Virus record (IMG/VR): IMGVR_UViG_3300028025_002636 | Coordinates: 1-31,002 of that record | DNA: 31,002 bases | Source: a virus | Strand: one strand, 5' to 3' | In this document: positions 6,288-15,742 of the stretch, one piece after another | How the letters are laid out: the number at the start of each line of letters is the position of its first letter | Numbering within the stretch: position 1 is the stretch's first letter | The notes under the pieces: model-generated | What the model was told of the DNA's origin: nothing | What the model saw: only the letters and a program-made list of their open reading frames with translations | Databases searched by the model: none | Translations under genes and position numbers: made by a program

Positions 6288-7753
6288 GTCAATCAACCAT
6301 TGCATCACCTCAGGCATTCAGTCCGGCATACAATCCTTTGAAGTTCATCGTTGATTCAACCAACAAGAACAACACTGGATTCAAGTACATATTTGATGTA
6401 TACGAAGCAGGGACCGCAACCAAGATTGCACAGTACAAAGTGCTTCCAACCTATGTTGATGGATATGGTGAGATTGATTTATCGAAGCTCCTTCAGAGCC
6501 AAGTATCATGGGACTTGAATACCTCAAGCACATCATGGTACAACGCACCGAATTCGAGATACCTTTACGATGTCAAAGTTGGAGAGGAGCAATTGGTTGA
6601 ATACTCATGGACTTCGAACATCACAAATAACGGAGGGAATGCAAGAATCAACGTGACCAATACATTCGCGGTTGGTGACCAGGTAGTCATCACACAAGCA
6701 GATGGTGGTGTGGCGAATCCTCAGCTCGAAGGCCTTCACACTGTACTCAGTGCAACAGGATCTAACTTCACAGTCAATGTGCTATTCAGCTCTATCACCG
6801 ATGTAACAATAAACGGAGATGTTTGTTACGCTGATAACCGCAAATTGATTACGTTGGATGTCACTACCTTTGAAGATTACGTTGTTTTCAATGGAGCATT
6901 CAGATGGTTGGATTGGTCAGTGTACGATAACTCAGATTATAAACTAACCTTCGCGGATAGTTATTGGTTGACGAATCAACCTCAGCAATTCAGTTGCACA
7001 TTAGGTCAGGATTTATATTTGAATCTTTGGAGTCCAAAAGGACATGACCGAATCATATTTGTTAATAGCCTTGGAGCTTCGTTCTACAAAGACATTAACA
7101 ACGCAGATGAGATATCTCAGGTTCCCGTTGGTCCGAACAACTATGGTATCTTGGTTGGTACCGGTGACCTTATCACCAATACAGTTGAATGGTACGATGT
7201 GTATTATCATACTGCATTAGGTATCGATTCATTCAAGTACCGAATCAACCTGGATAGAAGAACAACCATCTCAGAGTATCACATGCTATTCCTTGACCGA
7301 TTAGGTTCATACTCATCATTCGCTTTCCAATTGAAATCATATGAGAGGGGAGAAATCACTCGCGAGATATTCAACCGTGATGTCGAAGGTTATGTGAGTG
7401 GAGCTTCATGGAACTACCACACCGAGGACATGGGATTCATGCAGTCCAACATCAACGTAGCGAAATCATTTGACCTCAACACCAATTGGATGGAAGAGAG
7501 TGCAGGACAATACTTCGAAGAGCTCTTAACATCACCGCAAACATTCGTGAAGATTGTGCAGTACAACACTACTGAGGATGGCCTTCCAATCATTGGAGAG
7601 GATGGATGTCCGATTCACATAGCTGAGTCAACTGCATATCAACCATGCATCGTTCAGAATAATGCCTATGAGGTATACCAACAACGAAATAAGAATCTAA
7701 TCAAGCAAAGCATCACGATTAAATTATCAAATCAAGACAACATCAATGGTTAG
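6284..7753 (+). CDS. Tail structural protein, baseplate/tip candidate (489 aa)
   Basis: A 489-residue protein beginning with PQAFSPAYNPLKFIVDSTNKN and FKYIFDVY, a signature I associate with conserved Bacteroidota phage tail proteins of unknown exact role. A small insert at about residues 105-180 (WTSNITNNGGNARINVTNTF ... VNVLFSSITDVTINGDVC) reads like a beta-sandwich. It overlaps the 922-aa gene by 8 nt. Its position between fibre and tape measure suggests the tail tip or distal tail. No enzymatic motif is visible. Confidence 0.6.
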   Translation: MSQSTIASPQAFSPAYNPLKFIVDSTNKNNTGFKYIFDVYEAGTATKIAQYKVLPTYVDGYGEIDLSKLLQSQVSWDLNTSSTSWYNAPNSRYLYDVKVGEEQLVEYSWTSNITNNGGNARINVTNTFAVGDQVVITQADGGVANPQLEGLHTVLSATGSNFTVNVLFSSITDVTINGDVCYADNRKLITLDVTTFEDYVVFNGAFRWLDWSVYDNSDYKLTFADSYWLTNQPQQFSCTLGQDLYLNLWSPKGHDRIIFVNSLGASFYKDINNADEISQVPVGPNNYGILVGTGDLITNTVEWYDVYYHTALGIDSFKYRINLDRRTTISEYHMLFLDRLGSYSSFAFQLKSYERGEITREIFNRDVEGYVSGASWNYHTEDMGFMQSNINVAKSFDLNTNWMEESAGQYFEELLTSPQTFVKIVQYNTTEDGLPIIGEDGCPIHIAESTAYQPCIVQNNAYEVYQQRNKNLIKQSITIKLSNQDNING

Positions 7754-10514
7754 AATTCAACTTTCAAATGGCTATCTTGATATAAAGGAAGGTACTGCAT
7801 TCCCATTGAACTTCTCAATCGGTGATATCCGTGACCTCACGAAGCGTACAGGGACATTCTCCAAGACAATCACATTGGTTGGAAGCAAGAACAACCATAA
7901 CCTTCTCGGACATCATTACGATGTAAATATTGAGGAGGGTACATTCAACATAAACACCATCACGAAATGCACGGTACTTCAGAACGATGTGCCAATCATG
8001 GAGGATGCATTGCTTCAGTTGGTCAATGTTCGCAAATCTCAGATGACCGATGCCTATGAGCAGATGGTTGAGTACGATGTCTTGGTGAAGGATACTCAGT
8101 GCGAATTTTACACTGCGATCACCAACAAGGAATTGACTGATTTGGATTTCAGTGATTTGAATCACATCTTCGGTACCGGTACGATATACGACTCATTCAA
8201 CAACACCGTGGCAGATGGGTACAAATACCTGCTTCCATACAAGAACTCAGCAGAGTATTCAGTGAACGAGCTGAAACCTGCGATATATGCGAAAACCTAC
8301 TTTGACCGCATCTTCTCAAATGCAGGATTCACATACGAATGGAGTGGCTTGAGTGCTGCACATTTCGACAAATTACTCATCCCTTACAATGGGGATGTTA
8401 ATAACTTTGATTACAACGATTACTTGGTTGAGGCATCCAATACTTGGACAACTTCATATGCTCAACCTACGGGAACGAATGAGAGCTTCTTTGAGCCAAT
8501 TACGGGATGGACTGAGATAACCGATTTACAGTCATTATTCACGCCATTAACAGGACAATACTCCACACCATTCACATCGAATCCAATTGCAGGACAACAT
8601 TATCAGTGGAAGATAACTCTCAATGGCTCTTTGATTCTTGACAATAACTACACTCAGACCGCATACTTGACTGATGGATTTGGTGGAGCGACATACAACC
8701 GTTATCGAGTTAAGGCAAGAGTGAACGTGGCGGGATTCGGAAATGGCGCGGTATACGGACCTCCTATTGTCATCAACTATCCAATCGGCTCACCACTTGC
8801 AATTGGCAATACAACAATACAAACAGTATCAACCATATTGGACTTTGGCGCGTTCTTCAACACTGCGGTGGGAACACCTGTTATCAATGCGGCTGATATT
8901 CAAATATTAAGTTTAGGGGTTGAGGTATTGCCATGTGATTCATCAGGTACAATCATATCGTCCATTGTCAATCAATGGAGAGGAACTACTTCGGGATTTG
9001 CTCAAGTGAATGTTATCCTTGACCTCACATCAATCAATCTTCAGGTCCTTCCATCAGACAACATACAGGTATCCGGAGGAATTCAAGAGGTGAATGATTT
9101 CATCCCTCTCAAGATTAAGCAATCTGACTTCGTGAAGTCAATCTTCCAAATGTACAATCTTTATGTTGAGATAGATACTGATCAACCTAACAAATTAACT
9201 TTTCGCCATCGTGATGAGTTCTATGATTCGGGTGCGGAAAAGGATTGGACTTATAAATTGATGAAGGACAAGGAGCAGAATCTCATGTTCCTTCCCGATG
9301 TAACAAACAAGAAATTAAAGCTCACATACAAAGCGGATACCGATTCAGCAAATGTGGTATACACTCAGATGACTGATGAGATATATGGGCAGATTGAGTA
9401 TACCTTTGACAATGAATATGTGAAGGATACCGATACCAAGGAGTTGATATTCTCACCAACACCGGTGACACAAACACCATTCGGGGCAGTTGTTCCAATG
9501 ATTAATGGTCAATCGCCAAGCATGAACATTCGTATATGTTATGATGGAGGACAACAGTCATGTAACTCATGGAATCTGATTGCATATGGAAGCACTGGAT
9601 TGTATGGCATTCAGGAATATCCTGCGATTGGTCACTTTGACAATCCATTGACACCAACCTTTGACATCAACTTCGGTACTTGTGATTACTATTTTTACCA
9701 AGTTCCAACATTAACCGCGAACAACCTTTACAATTTGTATTGGAGGAGGACAGTCAACCAAATAAATGTCGGAAAAATGCTCACTGCATACTTTGACTTG
9801 GATGAAGCTGATATCCAAACATTGCTATTGAATGACAAGATTCGCATCGACAACTCATGGTGGAATATCAACAAGGTGATTGACTATGATGCGAACACAT
9901 CAGCACCAACCAAAGTCGAATTGATTTCAGTTGATTCGGATATCGAATTGGCACCATTCCAAACAAGACCAGGAACAACGACCGGAGGCAATGTCATCAA
10001 TGATGCAATCACCAATGTGCTACGATCAGCAACGACAAGCAACAACACTGTATTGAATGGAGCAGATGTGATCATCAGAGGTCAAGGCAATTCAGCTCTT
10101 CCAAATGTGAGAGGGATGATTATCGGAGATGGTCAAACATTAGACCAGGATGGAATCATCACACCTCGAATCAATGGAATATTGGCATCCGATGCACTAA
10201 TTGGATACAAGAAATATACTGCTCTTTTGAATCAAGTGAGTACATCAGCACCAACCGCAATCATATTTGAGAATGCTTTGACTGCAATCACTTGGACTCG
10301 CACCGCTCAAGGTGAGTATCTTGGAACACCATTGATTCCATTAAACACATTGACTACCTTTGTAACTATTGGCAACACTGAACACGATTATCTTGCAACC
10401 GCATACATCAACACCGATGGCAATGTGGTGGTGAGAACAACCAATACATCCAACCATCAACACACCGATGGAAGGCTTAACTATTCACCTTTAGAAATCC
10501 GCACATATGAGTAA
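7746..10514 (+). CDS. Large tail tip / baseplate protein (922 aa)
   Basis: A 922-residue protein. The N-terminus (residues 1-100) has DIKEGTAFPLNFSIGDIRDLTKRTGTFSKTITL, typical of a conserved Bacteroidota phage tail protein family. There is a likely inserted beta domain at about residues 245-450, then a return to conserved sequence (DFIPLKIKQSDFVKSIFQMYNLYVEID). The final 150 residues are Thr/Asn-rich and fibre-like (GDGQTLDQDGIITPRING). It could be the tail-associated hub protein. It overlaps its neighbours by 8 nt on each side. The role is inferred from position and length. Confidence 0.6.
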   Translation: MVRIQLSNGYLDIKEGTAFPLNFSIGDIRDLTKRTGTFSKTITLVGSKNNHNLLGHHYDVNIEEGTFNINTITKCTVLQNDVPIMEDALLQLVNVRKSQMTDAYEQMVEYDVLVKDTQCEFYTAITNKELTDLDFSDLNHIFGTGTIYDSFNNTVADGYKYLLPYKNSAEYSVNELKPAIYAKTYFDRIFSNAGFTYEWSGLSAAHFDKLLIPYNGDVNNFDYNDYLVEASNTWTTSYAQPTGTNESFFEPITGWTEITDLQSLFTPLTGQYSTPFTSNPIAGQHYQWKITLNGSLILDNNYTQTAYLTDGFGGATYNRYRVKARVNVAGFGNGAVYGPPIVINYPIGSPLAIGNTTIQTVSTILDFGAFFNTAVGTPVINAADIQILSLGVEVLPCDSSGTIISSIVNQWRGTTSGFAQVNVILDLTSINLQVLPSDNIQVSGGIQEVNDFIPLKIKQSDFVKSIFQMYNLYVEIDTDQPNKLTFRHRDEFYDSGAEKDWTYKLMKDKEQNLMFLPDVTNKKLKLTYKADTDSANVVYTQMTDEIYGQIEYTFDNEYVKDTDTKELIFSPTPVTQTPFGAVVPMINGQSPSMNIRICYDGGQQSCNSWNLIAYGSTGLYGIQEYPAIGHFDNPLTPTFDINFGTCDYYFYQVPTLTANNLYNLYWRRTVNQINVGKMLTAYFDLDEADIQTLLLNDKIRIDNSWWNINKVIDYDANTSAPTKVELISVDSDIELAPFQTRPGTTTGGNVINDAITNVLRSATTSNNTVLNGADVIIRGQGNSALPNVRGMIIGDGQTLDQDGIITPRINGILASDALIGYKKYTALLNQVSTSAPTAIIFENALTAITWTRTAQGEYLGTPLIPLNTLTTFVTIGNTEHDYLATAYINTDGNVVVRTTNTSNHQHTDGRLNYSPLEIRTYE

Positions 10515-12579
10515 CGAGGTAGCAATTGATTTAACATTAAACGGAGTAGGCTCCCTCAAGTCGCAGTTAAAACAATTAAAGGCTGCGATTGCTGAGGCTA
10601 GTGATCCCGCTCAAATGGATGCACTCGCAAAAAAGGCGGGAGAGGTATCGGATAGGATTAAGGATGCCAATGATGCGGTGAATGTCTTTGCTTCAGGTTC
10701 CAAATTTGAGCAGATATCCTCATCATTTGGTGGCATCAAGGATTCCATCATGTCATTAGATTTCGATGAAGCATCACAAAAGGCTGCCACTTTCCAAAAG
10801 GTAATGGGTGGAATCGGAAAGGCTGATATCAGTGGGGCCATTAAAGGAATCACGAAAACAGTCACTACTCTTGGTGCTACATTCATGAAGCTCGGTGCTC
10901 AAATCTTAATGAATCCAATCTTCCTATTGGTTGCAGTTATCACATTGATTGTGGTGGCGGTAGTTCTATTCATGAAAAAACTTGGAATACTTGACGATGT
11001 ACTCAAGGTGATGATGGCTCCCCTCAATTTACTTATTGCGGGATTTAAGGAATTGACTGATTGGTTAGGGATAACACAATTCGCTGCGGAAGAGAATGCT
11101 GAGAAGATGGCAGCTGCGAACAAGAGAGTCCAGGAATCATCCAAAGAACGTGAGGCGGTAACCAATCAAATGTACTCGAATCAACTTGCATTGCTCAAAG
11201 CTAATGGAGCTGATACCTACAAAACGGAAGTTCAGGCATCCATGTCTAAGAGTTTATTTGCGAGGGAGAGATACAATTCAGCATTAACCGCATACAACGC
11301 TGAGAGAGCTCTTGGCAAAGCAGCGGATGCAGCGAAGTTGAAGGACTTGAAAAAGCAAATTGCAGATGAGAGAGCAATCATTGGAAACGAGAGAACGAAT
11401 CGCCAAGTATTAGCAATCACCGATGCCAAAGCAGATGCGGCAGCAGGAGCAGCAGCAGCGAAAGCAGCAGCGGATAAGAGAAAAGAAAACGCAGCAAATC
11501 GATTAGCAGCGGAGAGAGCCATCATTGATAATCGTATTGCCTTAATTCAAGATGAGAGCAGACGAGAATTTAAAGAACTCAAAACAAAATTCCAAAGGCA
11601 AGAGGAGGATATTAAATTAAATGATAAATTAACTACCTCAGAAAAGAAAATTTTATTAGACCAAAATATCGCCTTAATGGTTCAGGCGGAAGTTGATTTT
11701 CGTGAAAAACAATTAAAAGCTGCTAATGATGCAGCAAAAGAATTAGCGAATAAAGAAAAGGAAATAAATGATAAGAAGAAAGAGGATGCAAATGAAAGAT
11801 TTGTAAGGCTTCAAGAACTTACCTTGTCGGAAAGTGAATTCAAGATATTTCAACTTGAGGAGGAATACGAGAAGGAAATGAAATTGGCAGGTGATAATGC
11901 TGCCTTGAAAAAAGCACTCACCGCTAAACTTGAATTGGATATAACTGATGTCGAGAAAAAAGCAGCAGAGGAGAGGATTGCTTTAAAAGAAGAGGAAGAA
12001 AAAAAGAAACGAGATGCACAACTCAAAACCGCCAATGACGCACTTGACATCGCGGAGGATGGAGTGAAATCAATCCAAGCACTTGGTGATATTGCATTCG
12101 CTAACAAGATGAAGAACGTGGTGAAGGGTGGTAAAGCTGAGGAAGATTTAGCTAAGAAACAATTCAAGTTCAACAAGTCAATGCAATTAGCAGGTGCAGT
12201 GGTGGATGCTGGTAAGGCGGTCACTGCATCATTGGCAGCAGCACCATTAGCAATCGGAGTTGTACCGAATCCTGTTGGTATCGCCAACCTCGTGGCAACC
12301 GCAGCAATGTCCGCAGCTAATATCGCAAAGATAGCAGCAACACAATTCACATCAACAACCGCACCGGCATCACCATCCACACCAACGGGAGCATCGGCAC
12401 CTGAATCATCCGTATCGGCATTCACACCTGGTAACCTATTCGGTCAGAACAACGATCAGAATAATGTTGGAGGTCAAGATACCAACACAAACATCACGGT
12501 TACTGCAGTTGTTTCCGAAACGGAAATAACTGCGACACAAAACAACATATTGAAAATCCAAAAATCAGCACAATTATGA
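10507..12579 (+). CDS. Tail tape measure protein
   Basis: A 690-residue, helix-rich protein. The N-terminal part is amphipathic (LKSQLKQLKAAIAEASDP). A hydrophobic membrane-type segment lies at about residues 134-156 (NPIFLLVAVITLIVVAVVLF). A long Ala/Lys/Glu coiled-coil region spans about residues 195-540, followed by a second hydrophobic, Ala-rich part and a low-complexity Thr/Ser/Pro tail. This is the classic tape measure pattern, setting tail length and helping DNA entry. At 690 residues it predicts a tail of roughly 100 nm by the usual 1.5 angstrom per residue rule. Confidence 0.85.
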   Translation: MSNEVAIDLTLNGVGSLKSQLKQLKAAIAEASDPAQMDALAKKAGEVSDRIKDANDAVNVFASGSKFEQISSSFGGIKDSIMSLDFDEASQKAATFQKVMGGIGKADISGAIKGITKTVTTLGATFMKLGAQILMNPIFLLVAVITLIVVAVVLFMKKLGILDDVLKVMMAPLNLLIAGFKELTDWLGITQFAAEENAEKMAAANKRVQESSKEREAVTNQMYSNQLALLKANGADTYKTEVQASMSKSLFARERYNSALTAYNAERALGKAADAAKLKDLKKQIADERAIIGNERTNRQVLAITDAKADAAAGAAAAKAAADKRKENAANRLAAERAIIDNRIALIQDESRREFKELKTKFQRQEEDIKLNDKLTTSEKKILLDQNIALMVQAEVDFREKQLKAANDAAKELANKEKEINDKKKEDANERFVRLQELTLSESEFKIFQLEEEYEKEMKLAGDNAALKKALTAKLELDITDVEKKAAEERIALKEEEEKKKRDAQLKTANDALDIAEDGVKSIQALGDIAFANKMKNVVKGGKAEEDLAKKQFKFNKSMQLAGAVVDAGKAVTASLAAAPLAIGVVPNPVGIANLVATAAMSAANIAKIAATQFTSTTAPASPSTPTGASAPESSVSAFTPGNLFGQNNDQNNVGGQDTNTNITVTAVVSETEITATQNNILKIQKSAQL

Positions 12580-13025
12580 TAAGTTATCAAGCATTAACCG
12601 ATGAAATCATCGCATTTTATAATGCACATTTACAAGTTAAAAAGGTAGGCACTGATTTCAAGGAGCAGTTATTCAACTTCGCAACTAAGGATGAGAAGTA
12701 CCCACTCGTATATGTGGTCCCTGTGGATGTGATTGCAAGTGATAACGTGAACTTATTCAACCTTGAGATATATTGCTTTGATATCATCCAAAAAGACCGT
12801 GCAAATATCACCACAATTCTCTCAGATACTCAGCAGATTCTCAATGACCTTTATTTGAATTACACATTCTCATTGACCGATACTGATTTCGATGTGGAAG
12901 GATTCCCAACATTCACGCCATTGAACAATGACTTATTGGATTACGCAGCAGGATGGTTGATGAGCATCACATTTGTATTGCCTTCATGGACTGATTGCCA
13001 AATTCCTGAACAAATTGGTGATTAA
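12576..13025 (+). CDS. Neck or tail-completion protein candidate (149 aa)
   Basis: A 149-residue protein with YPLVYVVPVDVIASDNVNLFNLEIYCFDIIQKDRANITTILSDTQQILNDL, a beta-then-helix layout seen in small tail terminator or tail-completion proteins. The last part (AAGWLMSITFVLPSWTDCQIP) is a strand followed by a short tail. It starts at ATGA overlapping the tape measure stop and is followed by another likely neck protein. Tail terminator is the favoured role, by position and length only. Confidence 0.5.
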   Translation: MISYQALTDEIIAFYNAHLQVKKVGTDFKEQLFNFATKDEKYPLVYVVPVDVIASDNVNLFNLEIYCFDIIQKDRANITTILSDTQQILNDLYLNYTFSLTDTDFDVEGFPTFTPLNNDLLDYAAGWLMSITFVLPSWTDCQIPEQIGD

Positions 13026-13027
13026 TC

Positions 13028-13037
13028 TTAATATATA
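13028..13037 (+). promoter_or_regulatory. TTAATATATA box before the 140-aa neck gene
   Basis: TTAATATATA lies three bases before the ATG at 13041 in a 15-nt intergenic gap. The same ten bases precede the starts at 4580 and 14743. It could be a phage promoter element or an A/T-rich translation start enhancer. Confidence 0.35.
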
Positions 13038-13040
13038 AGT

Positions 13041-13463
13041 ATGGCTTACAAGAACACAGGCGAATTCAACATCAAATACCCAACGAGAAGGAGGGTAGCT
13101 AATGTATTGAAAAAGATTATCAAGGATGAAGCATTGATTGACACGTCAACCTTGTATGATTCCATCCGTATCAACGCCAAAGTAACTACCGAAGGCAATC
13201 TTCGTATTGAAATACTTGCAGCATATTACTTCGGATTTCTAAACAACGGTACAATCAGCATCGCACCTTATCATTTGGTGCGTAAATTCAACACTGCACT
13301 TGAGCAAAGTGGATTGATATCCGAGATGTACGGACAATACGTTCAAAACATGGCTCAAAAGTTCCCTATCCTGGAGCTTGGTGGATTGCTTCGTAAAAAA
13401 GTAAAAGTCATTTATGATTTCCAACCTCTATTCGGAGAGTTTTGGGATGCATTGGATTACTAA
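13041..13463 (+). CDS. HK97-gp10-like neck protein candidate (140 aa)
   Basis: A 140-residue protein whose middle (LIDTSTLYDSIRINAKVTTEGNLRIEILAAYYFGFLNNGT) matches the pattern dTg-x-L-x-x-SI ... Y-x-x-x-lN-x-GT seen in HK97 gp10-like head-tail joining proteins. These sit in the neck between portal and tail. Its last 4 nt overlap the convergent minus-strand gene. It is shorter than many gp10 proteins and has a distinct C-terminus, so the family is a good guess rather than certain. Confidence 0.5.
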   Translation: MAYKNTGEFNIKYPTRRRVANVLKKIIKDEALIDTSTLYDSIRINAKVTTEGNLRIEILAAYYFGFLNNGTISIAPYHLVRKFNTALEQSGLISEMYGQYVQNMAQKFPILELGGLLRKKVKVIYDFQPLFGEFWDALDY

Positions 13464-14191
13464 ATTTCCAACTCTTTTCTCATTGCAAGGAAGTTAAAAA
13501 TCAATACCAATTTGGTATCGGTTATTGCATCAAATCTTGAGAGGTCACCATTGCACATTGTCCATATCAATTGCTCCCACCCCCATTTGGAAGATTTCTT
13601 TTCCTCTTCCTGCTCTTTGCGTTCCTCTTCATCGATTACCTCCTCACTATCTTCATAGGATTCAGTCATCAGATTAGCATGGCTATCCAAGAACGATTGT
13701 CTGAACTGAAGGTACTCAGGTATTAATCCGAATACTGCGGTGATGGGATAGTCATCGAAGAGATGCACACGATCAGTTGACTTGAATTTATATGGCTCGG
13801 TGATAACATTCCCCCATTCATCAGTGGATGTTTTCCGGTAAAGGATTGCACATATGTTGCGGAGGTTCTTGATATAGTCATCGGTCACGAATGCCTCCAA
13901 TGTTATAAACTCACCGAGAGTGATATCAACGAATGGCTTGAGCTTTAATTCACCGAGTTGATGCTGATATCTTTTGGATGGCTCCGATGTCATCCACTTC
14001 AATTGCTTGGTGATATCCTGGAGTTCGTCAAGTTCTATATCATCGAAGTCCTCAATGGGTAGGTCGGAGAGGATGGAGAGCACATCGGTATTGTATTGCA
14101 ATGCTCCATCCTCAATGTTTAACGACCTTATCTCAATGAATTGCTCAATCGTTATTTGGCTCCACGCTTTCGGTAGCTTCAGATTTTGCAT
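13460..14191 (-). CDS. Possible tail-assembly chaperone, second paralogue (243 aa)
   Basis: One of only two minus-strand genes. It encodes a 243-residue acidic protein with KAWSQITIEQFIEIRSL at the N-terminus and a C-terminal helix-rich part after a charged linker (EEEERKEQEEEKKSS). The end, WGWEQLIWTMCNGDLSRFDAITDTKLVLIFNFLAMRKE, resembles the C-terminal part of phage tail-assembly chaperones. The upstream minus-strand protein shares the TIEQFE motif. The start at 14191 lies within the end of the upstream gene (47-nt overlap, +1 frame). Role inferred from position between tail and head genes. Confidence 0.5.
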   Translation of the reverse strand: MQNLKLPKAWSQITIEQFIEIRSLNIEDGALQYNTDVLSILSDLPIEDFDDIELDELQDITKQLKWMTSEPSKRYQHQLGELKLKPFVDITLGEFITLEAFVTDDYIKNLRNICAILYRKTSTDEWGNVITEPYKFKSTDRVHLFDDYPITAVFGLIPEYLQFRQSFLDSHANLMTESYEDSEEVIDEEERKEQEEEKKSSKWGWEQLIWTMCNGDLSRFDAITDTKLVLIFNFLAMRKELEI

Positions 14192-14699
14192 GGCTTGAGA
14201 TTTTTTCGGTAACGAATACCAGGTAAGGTACTGCGATTTCCGCTTTCAATTGTTTGAATAACTTCGCTTTGTGTTTCAAGTGTGCTTCAGTGTAGTGTTC
14301 AGTGGATGAAAGGTCAGTTCGCTTGAACATCAATGCCAACAAATCACTAATCCAATTGTGTGATTTTCGGTTAATCAACTTCTCAATCATCTTGGTATCC
14401 TTCACTGAGAGCTTCATTTGTGCTTCATAGGTATATCCATCCAATTCAATTGACTCAACCGCATCCTTTTTCTCATAATTAGACGAGTTGAATTCCTTCA
14501 CCTTGTCAATAAAATCGGATAGTTCAACATCATTGTCATCCCATTCGGATTCCTTAACACCGAAGTATTCAAAAATCTTGATGTATCTCTCGATGTTGTC
14601 AAGTTCTTTGTTGTTGGTGATTTCAGTCACTTTCTCGAATTGTTCAATGGTCAATTCATCCATCTTGTTGGGGATTTCCCTCTCAAAAATTTTTATCAT
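14145..14699 (-). CDS. Possible tail-assembly chaperone, first paralogue (184 aa)
   Basis: A 184-residue acidic, helical protein that starts MIKIFEREIPNKMDELTIEQFEKVTEI. The LTIEQFE motif near the start is shared with the downstream minus-strand gene, which suggests a gene duplication. No enzymatic motif is visible. In tailed phages, paired chaperone genes before the tape measure often overlap. Here they overlap by 47 nt, and a run of six A on the minus strand (14201-14206) lies just before the second start, but a frameshift would have to be +1 or -2. Confidence 0.5.
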   Translation of the reverse strand: MIKIFEREIPNKMDELTIEQFEKVTEITNNKELDNIERYIKIFEYFGVKESEWDDNDVELSDFIDKVKEFNSSNYEKKDAVESIELDGYTYEAQMKLSVKDTKMIEKLINRKSHNWISDLLALMFKRTDLSSTEHYTEAHLKHKAKLFKQLKAEIAVPYLVFVTEKISSHAKSEATESVEPNND

Positions 14700-14731
14700 A
14701 AGTGTGATTTATGAACAAATTTACAATTTTT

Positions 14732-14741
14732 TTAATATATA
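14732..14741 (+). promoter_or_regulatory. TTAATATATA box in the divergent 43-nt gap
   Basis: The short region 14700-14742 separates the minus-strand pair from the protease-capsid operon and must hold the start signals for both. On the + strand, a T-rich run leads into TTAATATATA, one base before the ATG at 14743, as in front of the fibre gene at 4580. No clear TAnnTTTG box was found for the minus-strand genes. Confidence 0.4.
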
Positions 14742-14742
14742 C

Positions 14743-15720
14743 ATGACCAAAGATTTGCCAATTTACAAAATCACTATTGATCCCGAATACTCCGATGGAG
14801 AAGATTTGGGTATTGAGCAGATTGCATTCACCTCTCAACCTGCAATTAAGGTGAAAGGAATGGCCTTCGAACAAGCGGAGAGAATGGTGTTCGCTGATGA
14901 TTTAAAGTATCGAATCACCGCACCTGCCATGATACCGATGGAGATATACCGCAAGGATGACCAGGAGGGAGAATATTATGTGCAATTCACTGAGGAAACA
15001 ATCGCGAAAATTCACGAGAAGTTCATGAGTGACCTTCGAAATCGCGACCTATTCAACCTGGAGCATGACACATCTAAAACAGTTCCTGCATATATCTTGG
15101 AAACTTGGGTGGTGGACAATCCAAAACAAGATAAGGCATTCTCAACATTCGGTATTGAAGTTCCAAAAGGAACATTGATGGTGACTGCTCAGATAACTGA
15201 TAAAGAGTATTATGCTGAATTGGTTGCCAATGACCAGGTGGGATTCTCAATTGAGGGATTCTTGGGATTGAAACTTAGTAATCAATTAAATAAATATAAC
15301 ATGAACAAATTACCTGATGGGGAGCACTTAATCGATGGCAAAATCTACGTTGTTGTAGATGGCGAAATCACTGAGATTAAGGATGCACCAATTGTCGAGG
15401 AGGCAATGGAAGAAGTTGCAATGGAAGAAGTTGCATTGGAAGAAACAGTTATTGAGGAAGAAGCTCCAATTGTAGAAGATGCAGTGAACGAAGAAATGGC
15501 AATTGATCCTGCAATGGATTCAGAGGCTATCCTTGCAATTGTTACACCGATTCTTGAGGAGAGAGAGAAAGCAATCATCGCATTGATCGCTGACCTTCGC
15601 AACCAGATGGAAGAGATGATGGTTACTGAAACGGAAGTTGAAGCAACTGACAACAAAACTAAAATGTCAGTACAAGAAAAATTCAGTGCAATAAGTAAAT
15701 TTTTAAACACAAATAACTAA
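14743..15720 (+). CDS. XkdF-like prohead protease with acidic scaffold-like tail (325 aa)
   Basis: I start at the ATG at 14743 (MTKDLPIYKITIDPEYSD). Longer in-frame starts upstream lie opposite the minus-strand gene and encode low-complexity sequence. Residues 1-180 look like the XkdF putative serine protease family: an early IAFTSQPAIKVKGMAF strand, H108 in LEHD, then TWVVDNP, KGTLMVTAQITD, and S169 in GFSIEGF, with H108 and S169 as probable catalytic residues. Residues about 195-300 are highly acidic and repetitive (EEVAMEEVALEE), as in a scaffold. It likely scaffolds and then trims the capsid shell encoded next door. Confidence 0.75.
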   Translation: MTKDLPIYKITIDPEYSDGEDLGIEQIAFTSQPAIKVKGMAFEQAERMVFADDLKYRITAPAMIPMEIYRKDDQEGEYYVQFTEETIAKIHEKFMSDLRNRDLFNLEHDTSKTVPAYILETWVVDNPKQDKAFSTFGIEVPKGTLMVTAQITDKEYYAELVANDQVGFSIEGFLGLKLSNQLNKYNMNKLPDGEHLIDGKIYVVVDGEITEIKDAPIVEEAMEEVAMEEVALEETVIEEEAPIVEDAVNEEMAIDPAMDSEAILAIVTPILEEREKAIIALIADLRNQMEEMMVTETEVEATDNKTKMSVQEKFSAISKFLNTNN

Positions 15721-15742
15721 CAAAAAACAAAAACAAAACAAA

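Noticed and set aside
11850-12425. 191-residue minus-strand frame opposite the tape measure gene
   Set aside because: Ala/Ser/Val-rich antisense shadow of a coiled-coil gene, with no start signal and no neighbour genes on that strand.
13460-14699. Programmed -1 frameshift joining the two minus-strand genes
   Set aside because: The second frame is offset by +1, so the lambda-type -1 shift would not reach it; the second gene has its own ATG. Kept only as a weak +1/-2 possibility.
14488-14742. N-terminal extension of the XkdF-like protease by 85 residues
   Set aside because: It lies opposite the minus-strand gene, is rich in Ser and Leu as expected for an antisense shadow, and the ATG at 14743 has a start signal just before it.
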